A stretch of DNA of 64,000 bases, taken from assembly GCF_041296385.1 (NCBI RefSeq), contig NC_091014.1, positions 13,801,578 to 13,865,577 of the forward strand, given 5' to 3'. The notes beneath the pieces are model-generated. The model ran no database searches and was not told where the DNA came from. It saw only the letters and a program-made list of their open reading frames with translations. The position numbers and the translations under genes are program-made. This DNA comes from Aphelocoma coerulescens. Taxonomy: Eukaryota > Chordata > Aves > Passeriformes > Corvidae. Below are positions 26,801 through 37,400 of this stretch, in pieces (position 1 is the stretch's first letter; the number at the start of each line of letters is the position of its first letter).

Positions 26801-28055
26801 AAATGAACATTTGTAAGAAGGGAAGTAATTCTCACCATGACCTTTTTATTATTTACATAATACCAGTAGAAAATGACTAAATTTCATTTTATTTCATGCA
26901 GGAGGTGCCAGAGTCCTATATGAAGCCACAAGAAAACCTTAAGAGAGAAGCCAAAGGCTATACTGAGTTTCCTTCTGCTATCATACACTACAAGTATGTG
27001 ATTTAATAAATTTCCATCACACAAAGAAAAGAAACCATCCTAATATTGTATAATATTGCAGTTTCTACTCTGGCATTGCACAACATTGACAGAAGTAGCA
27101 TTTTATGTTTCTTGCTTGTCTTTGGAATTAAGTTCAACTAACGCCAATAGAATTTTCCTGTGCTTTTACTTTAAATACATGCTCACATAACCATTTTTTT
27201 TCTGGCTTTGTTTTCTTATACCTATTACACAGCGTGAGGAGTCTAAAATCACAAATGGCCTGCTGTCTACAAACTTGGAAACAAGGTTAAAAACTGAGCA
27301 GTCCTCTCATTAAAGTGGGCTTTTAATAGGAGTATCAGTCATCTGAGAGAATATTATAAAACAAATTTCACCTCCAAGGAAAAAGGAAAAAAATTGCAAG
27401 ATTTTATGAACTTTACAAAGTTGCCATTTTTATTCATACCCTTTAGCAGATTTCAACTGCTGAATAGCCCACTCATTGGAAATTCTTGACACAGAAAAAT
27501 TACTTACTGTTAAGGGTGGTGGGGAGGAAAAAATAATTTTCATTAGTTGGTACAGGATGCTTACGTTTAGGCAGCTGAGTCTGTCTGGGTGGGATTCCAG
27601 TTCACATTTAAAAAATCTTAAAATATAGGCCTTTATAAAGGTCTATGAGCAAACTATGTAGCTAGTGATCCATTCTGGTCAGTGGAGATCTAGGTCTTAA
27701 TTCTACTGCCTAGAAGTGTTAAAATAATTTGAAATATCGTAAGGAAGCTAGTAGAGCTATAGAGACCTTCTAGCCCTGCAGGTACCTCTCCCTGGATGTA
27801 GAACTGAATGTCAGACCCTGGATGTCTGTGGAACCAGACTGCACATCCATTAACCCTCAGGGGACTTACAGACATGCAGCTCACATAAATACCTACCTAC
27901 ATATCCTATATCCAGTTGAAAACAACTGAAAACCCCCCTTAAGGGGTGGAAAGTTAGGTGCAACCAGCTTTCATCCTCTCTCATGGTTTTGTTGCTTTGC
28001 TCTGAACATTTTTGAATACTTACCATCATGGTACCCTGTGGAGGTATCCTTTCAG

Positions 28056-28400
28056 CTTTTTTACCGGCTAGGCTCGTGGTTCAATGCCTTAGAAAGCCTC
28101 GAGCAACCTAGAGAGGTAGCACGGGCAATCCAGCATTTCAGTAGCTCCAAAAGCGGCAAATGGTAACTGCAAAGCTGATACCACCAGCAGAAGCAAAGAG
28201 GGAGAAATACAGCTCTCAACCTGCCTAATTTCCCGCAGTTAAAAGCTTTCAAAAGAAACAGACAACAAGAGATGTTCGCAGAAAGAGTTGCAAAACCAGA
28301 GAGCGCGGGCCCTGCCTTGGTCCTTTCTTTTATTCGGAGAAGGGGACAGGGGAGGACTGGGGGCAGACCTGGGGTGACCGGCCAATCAGACACTGCTAAA
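28056..28400. promoter_or_regulatory. CpG-dense, G-rich cluster with CCAAT motif (possible regulatory element)
   Basis: About eleven CpG dinucleotides fall within roughly 345 bp, against a background where CpG is rare. The right half is GC-rich, contains a four-run G-tract motif (28342-28374) and, just after it, 'ggccaatcag', a good CCAAT-box context. No TATA box or conserved exon was recognised. It could be an intronic promoter or enhancer, or a decayed mobile element; the sequence alone does not separate these. Confidence 0.3.
28342..28374 (+). other. Canonical G-quadruplex motif with four runs of at least four G
   Basis: The + strand has G4, ACA, G4, a 6-base spacer, G5, a 7-base spacer and G4. 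All loops are within the usual 1-7 limit and every run allows four tetrads. The G-rich strand is the template strand for RELN transcription. Formation in the cell is not shown by sequence. Confidence 0.85.
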
Positions 28401-31400
28401 GAGTTTGAGTTACATTTGGTTTTGCCTGCTCTTTGGAACAAAGGAGTTCAGAGCACATGGCAGAGGCAAGTGTCTTGGGGAGGAGAAGCTCAGAACAGGC
28501 AGCAACAATACCCTTTGTGTTACCATCTTCTGTTAAAAATGTTTCTGTTAACACCCACAATTTCTCATTAGTCACCTCTGTCGGCTTTACACAAAACAGA
28601 CAAAACTAACAGACAAGTTAAATCTAATTCTTCATTGTCAGATGAATCTTTGCTGTTTGAGGTCATAGTTAGAGGAGCCACAATGATTCCATGCACACTG
28701 TTTGCATGGCACTGGAAATTAACAAACAGAGAAGATGAACGAGGTAATCTGGGCACCACATCAAAATGGGACATGAGAGCAGAGCCAAGATAGGAATCAA
28801 ATATTGGCTTGTGATTTTCAGAATATTACACATAATGTTGATTGACGGCACAACAATGCCTCTACCCAGGGAAGTGGAAAACCAAGCAAAGGAGTAATTT
28901 TTCTTCATAGTTCCACTAGACTGACACACCAGCAAGGAACAATTACTGATCACTTTTTTTTTTTTCTACAAGGCATAAGTTATAAGCAATATGGAAAAAT
29001 AAAAATGACTGCAACACTGGGCTAATGTTGGAACTACCCTGACTGTAAACAATTACTGTCTCTTATTTGGTGCTGCCTGCACAATCCCTGATCCAGAGTC
29101 CACACCAATATCACAAAGAGTGCTATGGAATATCTGGCTTCACCCTTTTGTTGCAGTAAAGAGTAGGAAGAGGAATGCAGCATTTATCTGAAGCAGGGAG
29201 CTGCTTCTTTACAAAACCCCAAAGTCAAGGCTGTCTGTACATTAAGGTTTCCATATGTGTTATGGCACACTCCTCAACTGAATGCACAGATTTCAGATCA
29301 CGGCAGCAACTAGGGTGCTGCGAACAACAATGTATTTCAGTGTACAATTCTGTGTGATCACACGAATGTGAGGGAGAAAACTTACATGACCATATAATTA
29401 CGAGTTGATTATATATAAATGCAAGGGACCTAAGGGACCTCAACTCTGATAGATGTTATTTTCTGTTTACTTTTATGTTATTGTTGGTGTGTGTTATCAT
29501 TGTGTACAAACATAATTGTGTACTTAATCTTGAAGTTTATCCTTTGTATTTCTTACAAACAACTGAAAAAACCACAGTAAACAGTGTCTTAAATGCCAGT
29601 TTAGCTAAGTGGTTTACCAGGGGAATGAGTTTCCTTCAGACAAGAGACCTTTCCCACCCTGGCTAGAGGACTAATATAGCAAAGCATGTAATCTTCTTGG
29701 ATGTTTATTCAATATTTCCATACTTATTATCATAGGCTGTCTATAAATGCTTTAAATAGGTAACCAAGTCTCTCAATCACAGTCTTTATGTTCTGTAGTG
29801 TTTGTACAGCATGATATTTTGAGTTCATGCATTAACACCACTGCCAGTTCCTGAAACAGGCTTAAACACATGGGCATGAGAAGACTGGTTCTGGAACAGG
29901 GTACTTCAAACTTCCCAGAAAGAAGTTGTAACTTGAAGTGATTATGGGCAGAGGCATGCTCACAGTGAACAACACATCTTTCTTGAAAATACCTTCCAAC
30001 AGTTCAGCTGTCTGCCTCAGCATTCAGTCCCAGACTTTTTCCAGGAGCTGCGCTGAGGATCAGCTGCTGCTGCCTCAACAGAAGCAATGTACCAGTGCCC
30101 TGCCTCAGCCACCACAGCTCTCTTACCTCTGTCTTCATACGGGGACACCACCACAGCTATTCCCATTCCTACTGAGCCGTTTGCACCATAAGCTGTGCTA
30201 ATTAGTGTCACAAAAGATGTGACTGGGCCTTTTAGTACTTACTAGCTTATTAGACACTGCCTACAGACTCAGGCAGACAGCTTTACAGAAGTCCAGTCTT
30301 CTGTTACTAGAAGTTATAGTGAATATATAGACACAATCATAATTATTAGACACCTGTTCAGTGACTGACATAAATGGTTACATAAGATAAATACTTATTT
30401 TTCTAGGTATATTCTACAGCCTACAATTCTATTTAATATAATAGCTGGAACTTCGGCAATAAACCCCACTGGTGGTCAAAACACAATATGCTTTTGCTAT
30501 TTAGGTCAGCTTTATCACTTTTGCAAACTAGTAAGTTAAGCCATCTATAAAACAACAGGCTTAACAACCTAAGATGCAGCCCAGCATGCCACCCTGCTTA
30601 ACAGCCATTATTATCCCTGCTGTCAGGCTGAGCTTTAACTAGGTTAGTGTGAGCTTAGAGCAGAAATTACAAACTGCGAAACCTAGCTGAAGGATTATGA
30701 AGATAATATTTTACAAATTTGCACACAATCAGAGAAATTACTTGTTAGTGTAAAGGAGGACCTACTATTTTGTGGTGGTAGAGAGCATTTACAGATCCTG
30801 GCAATTTGCTTGGGAGGCCCTGGTGCTCAATACCTATTTAACATAGTCCTAAGTTATTGCTAAGAAAACTATTCTGCAACAAATGATGCACTTTAGCTTT
30901 TATTTCCTCAACTCAGTTGGAGGTATCTATGGTGAAAACATGCTGAAGAATTACACCAAGATGTACTACAGGAACACCAACAGCTTTCAGTGTTTCTCTT
31001 AGAAGTGTATTTCATAAAAAGGTACTTTTAATATTTATTTAGTAGCCACAATAAAGTACTTCAAGGAAAAAAAAACCCAACAGAGTGAAAATAAGTTTGC
31101 ACACAACTCGTGTAAAAAAATGGCTATTGCCTCATTTTGCACAGAAATAGGTTGGCTCCAGCCACCCCATGGAGCGCAGGGCTCTACATCATCCCTTTTC
31201 CTGGTGAAACTGGGGAGCAGTCTTGTTGAGTGAAACACTGAGCCAAGGAAAGATGCAAAGCTCCATCAGGTAACCTTGCATTTAGAGCCGGCAGTGGCAC
31301 AGAGCTGTGTGCAATGTAAATAACTGGACTGCATCAAACTGCAGAGATGAGGAATATTCCAGTGGGGTGGGGAAGAAGCTGAGAGCTGTGCTGGCAAGCT

Positions 31401-34283
31401 GGTGTGTGAGGTGTGAATCCCAATTTTCTGTGCCCCTGCATCTCACATACACAGAAATTAGCTCATCTTCCTTGCAGAACTGTGCCCCACATCCCTCCCC
31501 ACAGCCTTCCTACATCCCTTTATCCCAGAACATGAAAGTTTTCCTTGTCCTCCCTTCCTGGAACACAGCAATACCTTGTGTGTCCCTCACTGGCTTTTTA
31601 AGTAACCTAAATGTGGCCAGGAGCCATCCTCCTTCACTGTGACTGGGAAATGCAGAGTAGACTGGGAACTGGAGACTGACAGATTTACAGGAGGAATATT
31701 TCTGGCAGTTTATAAACAAATTGTGTTGTAGCAGGCAGGATTGTTGCTGGGAATGTCTAGACTTACTGGTATAAATGGTCTGCCAGGCTACTGATTTTAT
31801 GAAACTTAGTATCTTGATATCTCAACTCCTTTGTCATGTTTGTTTGGTTACCAATGGATACAAGAGCTAGAAGGAAGAACAGGCTGGCAGCATCACTGCA
31901 CGAATCTTGTTTCTGACGGCTTCTTTTTCAGGACTGAGCTCTAGAGGAACACACCAAAAAGCACAGATGAAGAGAATGGGAATTTTGCCCACGATGTTTA
32001 CAGGGTTGTGACCTCTCCGTATCGCATCCACCGAATTCCACCATTACAGTGGAAGCCAGAACAGTCAACAGTTTGTGCAGTTAATAAAAGCTATCTGTGC
32101 ATTGGCCTGTGAGAGGTTTGCCTGGTAACCTTTGTCCAGTTCCTTCAGAGAATTGTCCAGGGAGAGGTATCAACACTCAAAAATTGCACGTCAAAGCTAA
32201 TGTTAATTAATAACCTTATTATCCATCCCCAGAGAGGTCAAAGACTAATGAGCTGATCTGAATCACAGACATATTGGCAACAAACAGTATAGGAAGTGCT
32301 TACCTATACTGCACTCTTGTCAGAGTCTATGAATTCAGGTGTCTTTTGTAAATACTTTCAATTTACACTAGTTAAAGAAAAAATAATTCAATTTATATAT
32401 TAAATGTAATCTATACTAAATTTAAACTTTATGTTAAATTTACAGTGTTAAAAATATCTTGTTTATTATTTGCTATAAAGGCAAAAAGAAAGACGAACAA
32501 GATAGAGTCCTCTGGAACTCTTGAATTCAGGGAACTGGGTAAGGTAGGCAGGCTAACAGTGCACAACAAAAATAGCTTTGTTTACTGCAACTTGTGATTT
32601 AGTAAGCAGGAGAAACACCAACTGAGGCAAGAAAGTGTGGGCAGCTGAAGAAAAATTGAGGAGGAGGATTAGAGGTAAAACATATTTCTCCTCCATATAT
32701 TTCCTTCAACTGAGAAATAAGAATCAGCATTCATAGTAGTATTTGTATTTCTGTAGAGCTATTTGTCAGCTCTTCTTCAACAATGGCAAACATGAACAAA
32801 AACCCATTACAAAACCATGGAAAAAATTGGCCACAGGAAAATGATTGACTGGTTAGACACTGACCTCAAAACTCACAATGGAGGATTACTTCTCAAAAAC
32901 AAATACATTCACAGTCACTGTGCAAGTTAGGACCACAATTCAACAATTATTTCTTGAATGCCAGGAAAACCAAAAAATTCAAGAAAGAAAGGGAGTAAGC
33001 AAGAGTACACAGAGAAGATGTACAGGTAGCTCAAATTTTAGCTGCTTCAACTTGATCAACAAAGAAAACTATCTCTAGAAAGGAATTAAAGGACGTATAA
33101 ACCCCATAGCTGACAGATTTCCTCAAGGTATATACAACTGTTGTATATACAGCAAATACACTCTCACAATTCAGTACCACTCATAAAGACAATTTTTTTC
33201 TCAATTTACTATTAGATGTTTAGAAGACAAGAAAGCTAGAAACAAAAATGTCTTGACATTGCCATCACAGCTAATAAATAATGTATCCTGACAGTACAGG
33301 CAAAAAAAGTGCATTATGTAGGTAAGGGGAAATATCAAAGCCACAGGTAAATCAATCTACAGGTACTGTGCTCACCATCAACAACTTATGTTCTCAAAGA
33401 AGTCAGTTGCTCATTTTTTTATTTTTTACAGCAGTAAAATGACCTGGTTATGTGGGGCACTTACCTGCTGCTTCCCAGCATAGATTGAAAGGGAATAATA
33501 CTCAGAAGAAGGTTTGTTTTGACAACAGACAGCCACAAAAACACAGAAAAGGTCTCTGAAATGCTGCAATTATTCACTTGTTGAATTAGGGAGCAGTCTG
33601 CCTTTTTTTTTCTTTGAAAATGTCAAGCTTCAAACATTTTCTGCTTTTGACTGCATTCTTGGTGTATTTTCTCACTCAAATCTGGTCTATCACAATTCTG
33701 GGACAAATCATTAGAAATTACTTGAAGGTAAAACATAGTAATATATATGCTAATAATTCAAGTTAAGCTATTTTGTTGGAACTTTATTTGGTACTAAATC
33801 ATCAAATGGTAACTTGTATCTTTAAAACAAATTACCAAAAAACCCTCTTGGTTATCCTTGCTTCAGCAGAAGTTGAGAGTGTTTTTAAGAATAAATACTT
33901 GAGTATGGCTACTCTCAAATACTTGCATTTTATATTGATGCTTACAGTCTGAATAATATATTTGTGTGATGTCCTAACTCATATTAAATGCAATAGTTAA
34001 AAGACTGGGTCAGTGCAAATGATCTATATACTTAAAAGGATCAATGATATGATTAATTACTGAGAAGAATTAAATGCTAGACTTCCTACATGCTTTGAAA
34101 ATAAGAAGTCCTAATATGCACAGAAACTCTTCAGCCAGGAAGAATTCAATATTCTTACTTCAAATTAAAGTCTACACTTGGCAGTGTACTCTGACTGACT
34201 CTTTTATCCAGAGTGTGAGCAGGTTAGATCGTTTCATTATCTCCAGAGAGATTATCTGCTCATGGCTTGGCGTGTATACGTAC
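28401..34283. other. Unannotated intronic sequence (5' end of intron 3)
   Basis: AT-rich sequence immediately downstream of exon 3 on the gene strand. It contains a 23-bp palindrome at 33128-33150; otherwise no gene or named repeat was recognised. Confidence 0.7.
33128..33150. repeat. 23-bp perfect palindrome
   Basis: An 11-base arm (gtatatacaac), one central T, and its exact reverse complement. Confidence 0.95.
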
Positions 34284-34419
34284 ATGAAGTTGACACAGCC
34301 CGTCCCTGCAGGTGGAGCAATCCAGACAAAACTGAGGTTTGTGGTTGGGAGATGGCTCACATGGGACGCAACCACGCTGCACATGAACTGGTTTCCAAAC
34401 TGGTGGTCAGACATAATTC
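34284..34419 (-). CDS. RELN: Reelin coding exon 3 (Reeler domain)
   Basis: This 136-bp exon encodes a split glycine, 44 complete residues starting [11 protein letters not shown] and ending [18 protein letters not shown], and the first two bases of a methionine codon. It matches human reelin residues of about 115-158 as I remember them, with Val where human has Ile in SFIWI. Two cysteines are visible: one in FMCSVV (human 127, known to pair with Cys41 of exon 1) and one in GTGCV (human 155, known to pair with Cys179 of exon 4). The NLS sequon fits the N-glycosylation site near human residue 141. The acceptor is a pyrimidine-rich tract ending tttctcccag before GAATTATG; the donor after AACTTCAT is gtacgt. 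The upstream intron is phase 1 and the downstream intron phase 2. The open frame runs past the donor to a stop at about 34172, but that extension is intronic. I am confident because peptide, phase and both splice sites agree. Confidence 0.97.
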
Positions 34420-37400
34420 CTGGGAGAAAGACGCAGAGGAAGAAAACAGTAACGTGTTAATGGCTCATTGCAAGGTGCTAACAGACCGAGAAATGCATCT
34501 GCCATGTGTTTCATCATGGCAACACAGAATGAAAAAGCCCCAGGGATGTGCCATGAAGTAATTAGAATTAATGCCAATTAAAATACTGGAGCCGGCCTTT
34601 GCTTGAGCCAAGGCTGACTTTGCATTTACTACAAGGCTCTGTGTATTTACTGCTATTAGTCTTCATGAGGCCAATACCAGAGGAACTATTTGCATTTTCG
34701 AAGGAGGAGCCGGATCACAGCTACTGTAAATCAGTTATTCCATTACCTTATTTACACTCATCACAGATATAAAAGAAAATAACACCTGAAGCAAAAAAAC
34801 TGTTCTATTTTAATAAGAAAAATGAAGCTCTTAGAGAAAGGTATTATCTCTTAGTAGACATGTATTTGGAAAAAAGAGATGAGCTCTGGATTCATGAACT
34901 CTTCTGATCTGAAATAAAAGCAGCAACCTTCCACAGTTTTATCAGTACACATTCCTTTGATATTTTTTTTATTCCTTTTTCATACACGCCTCTAATATAC
35001 GAATGAATGTAAATGTCATCTATTAATCCCTCCCTCTGGAATTCACTGCAGTTCATCATTAGACAAAAGAACTGTATTTTTAACATAAAACAATGTCTGA
35101 CAGCAATCTTTTTCCCATTGGAGCCCTTTTGTAGTTTTCTACAAAGTAGTGCAAACTTGGTTGTTTGTTTGACACCCTTTGGCGTAAAGGAAGGCAATCT
35201 TACCAGAATGGATCACTACACCTTTACTCCTAGTACATGAAAGAGTAAATGATGAAACTATTCTCTTTAATGCAGTTATTAGAAGACAATGACTTGTTCC
35301 AAGTTACTTCAAATATTGAACCTTCATTTCAGAAAATAGTGACATGGGCTGAAACATTGCTAATAGGATCAAAAGGAAAAGGGAATGGGAGCAGGCACCA
35401 CTGCACTCAAGAAGGTCACTGTCAGCTGTTTGGTGATTGCATCTCATAGTTTATAGTGGCTGGTATTTCCCAAATTAGCTTGTTGCAATTCAAACAACAA
35501 CAGAGAAGTAAAACCCATCTCTGACTCTCAGCATCCTTTATTACTGGGGTTTTGGTAAATCTCCTGTAATGTGAATGCAGCAATTCCTCATAAGCCCCCA
35601 CAGATCCAGAGGTGGAAGGAGTTTGCAAGTGAGAGATTTACATCAAGGAGGGGGATGAATCCTTCCTAATGCAAACACTCTGCTCCACCTGGTGTCCCCA
35701 GGAACTGGATGCCAGCAGCAGCTTGTGGGGAGTGGGGGCTGTCTCACAAGCAAACCATTTCACATTTTATAGACCAAAAGCAATGTCTGAAATCCCAGTC
35801 AGGTACCGGTGAGTATGACAGACTATAGCTCAAGGTTATGGATGTTATTTCTCCTCAGGGCTATGAAATTCTAAACCAGCTTCACTTTTTGGGGAGGAAA
35901 AATGAGCCACAGTGAATTTAAGTGATCCATCCCAGGAGTGACAGGAGAAAGCAGGTGATGGTAGTGCTGCCTGTATCTTTTGCAAACAACCACAACCTCC
36001 TCATTCAGGGTTTTTCAGCTAGTTCCCCACTGAGAATACCCATGAGATTTTCTGTCATTCACAGTCACAGCTCAAATCCCCAAATGATGCTAAAGCTCGC
36101 TGTGTCAGGATAGTCACAGAGAAGGCTCAAGTTCCCCTGAGTGGAGCCTCTTTTCTGGAGATCAATGGTAGGGAAATCCAGAGAGATGGTATTTTACTGA
36201 CTCTTCTTAATGGCAAGAGACTAGATACAGATGACTTACAGATGACAGATGAGGTTTGGACATCTCTTGCCATGCTGTATTGCTTTATTTGCCTTTCTTG
36301 GCTAATTGGGAGGGGTGGCATTAACATCCTTAAGGAATCCCACTTGACTGGTGCCCAGGCTCATTGCCCTGCTCTCACTGCTGAAGTCCTGCAGCAGTGC
36401 TCTGCTGGGACAGATGTGTCCAAAAACACTCCCAGAGAGGTCCCTCACAGAGCAAATGTTATTTAGACAACTGCTTTGCTTTGCCCAGGGTGAAAGGTTG
36501 TAACTCTGATTCTTTCCCAAAGCTGTGGACCTTGTCCCTCTCTCTGAAGTTTCTGCTAATGCCAGTGACTGTGGGCTGGGGTCTTGGGGACTGCTGCAGA
36601 GCACCAGCTCTCATCTGTCGTCATCCCTGCCTGTACAATGGGAAACAGCAAGCCACAGACTATCAGGTTAATTAAATAACAGATGCTGTCAGGGGAGAAG
36701 CAGGAACAGCCCTTCAGTTTGAAGGAATTCCCCTTTCTCCAGAGCCAGCCAAATACAAGGGAGGACAAAGGCTGCCCTAACACATCCCCCAGCCAGGGGA
36801 CAGGCAGACCAGCTTGGGAAATATGACTGCTTCCCTCCCAGGCAGCAGCTTGTGAGTTAATGAACTCCCTAGGTTTCAGGCAGTATACTGCAAAAATGTG
36901 TCTAATACATCAAACACATACAACATCTGTGGAGAATTTCTTTTTCCTTTGATTTACAGTTTAAAAAAAGAACAATTTTGCAGTGACTAGAATAAATTCT
37001 GAACAATTAAAAAACCCAACTCATTCAAGTTTTTTTCCAAAAAAAAGTCAATGAATAGTACAGCAATCATTCAAAATCCTAATTTTATAATTTTATCACC
37101 ATGTTGTCTTTATATTTTATTAATAATTGATTGTCATAATTTTTACAATAAAAACAACCCTCCTCTTCTGCTGGACCTTTACTGCGTACATCAACTCCAT
37201 TTAGGAGTTCAGAGCCTTCAGAACATTTAACAACAATTAAATAGTGCAACTTCAGTGAGTGACAACAATATTAAAACCCTAAAAATCCCAAGGTTTCCTA
37301 TTGAAAAGGCAAACATAAAAACGATAAAAATGCAAAAAAACAATGAAAAGTTCAATTTATACTAAGAACTCACTAAATTAAGGACAAAGAATATTATTTC

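Larger units (their letters stand above)
11136..28055. other. Unannotated intronic sequence
   Basis: A long stretch of intron 3 with no gene that I recognise. It holds A runs of 16 (18986-19001) and 19 (19718-19736), short direct and inverted repeats, and slightly GC-richer patches near 14.9-15.2, 20.0-20.2 and 21.5-23.1 kb. The open frames here are short and lack known motifs. Confidence 0.65.
2283..34283 (-). other. RELN: RELN intron 3, complete, 32,001 bp, phase 2
   Basis: The intron begins on the minus strand with gtacgt (34283 downward) and ends with cacag at 2283. It interrupts a methionine codon after its second base. Both ends are defined by exons with matching peptide continuity, so the length is read directly. 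The interior holds one old LINE fragment, three CR1 fragments, homopolymer runs and one G-rich CpG cluster, all listed separately. No further reelin coding sequence or other gene was recognised in it. Confidence 0.95.

Noticed and set aside
26903..27000. Exon-like plus-strand segment after 'atttcatgcag'
   Set aside because: Only an acceptor-like motif is present, with no conserved peptide and no donor that fits.
28061..28571. Open frames of 126 (minus) and 99 (plus) codons in the CpG cluster
   Set aside because: Neither shows a known domain. GC-richness lowers stop frequency, which explains their length.
34074..34460. 128-codon plus-strand open frame
   Set aside because: It is antisense to RELN exon 3. 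The minus-strand reading has the reelin peptide and correct splice sites.
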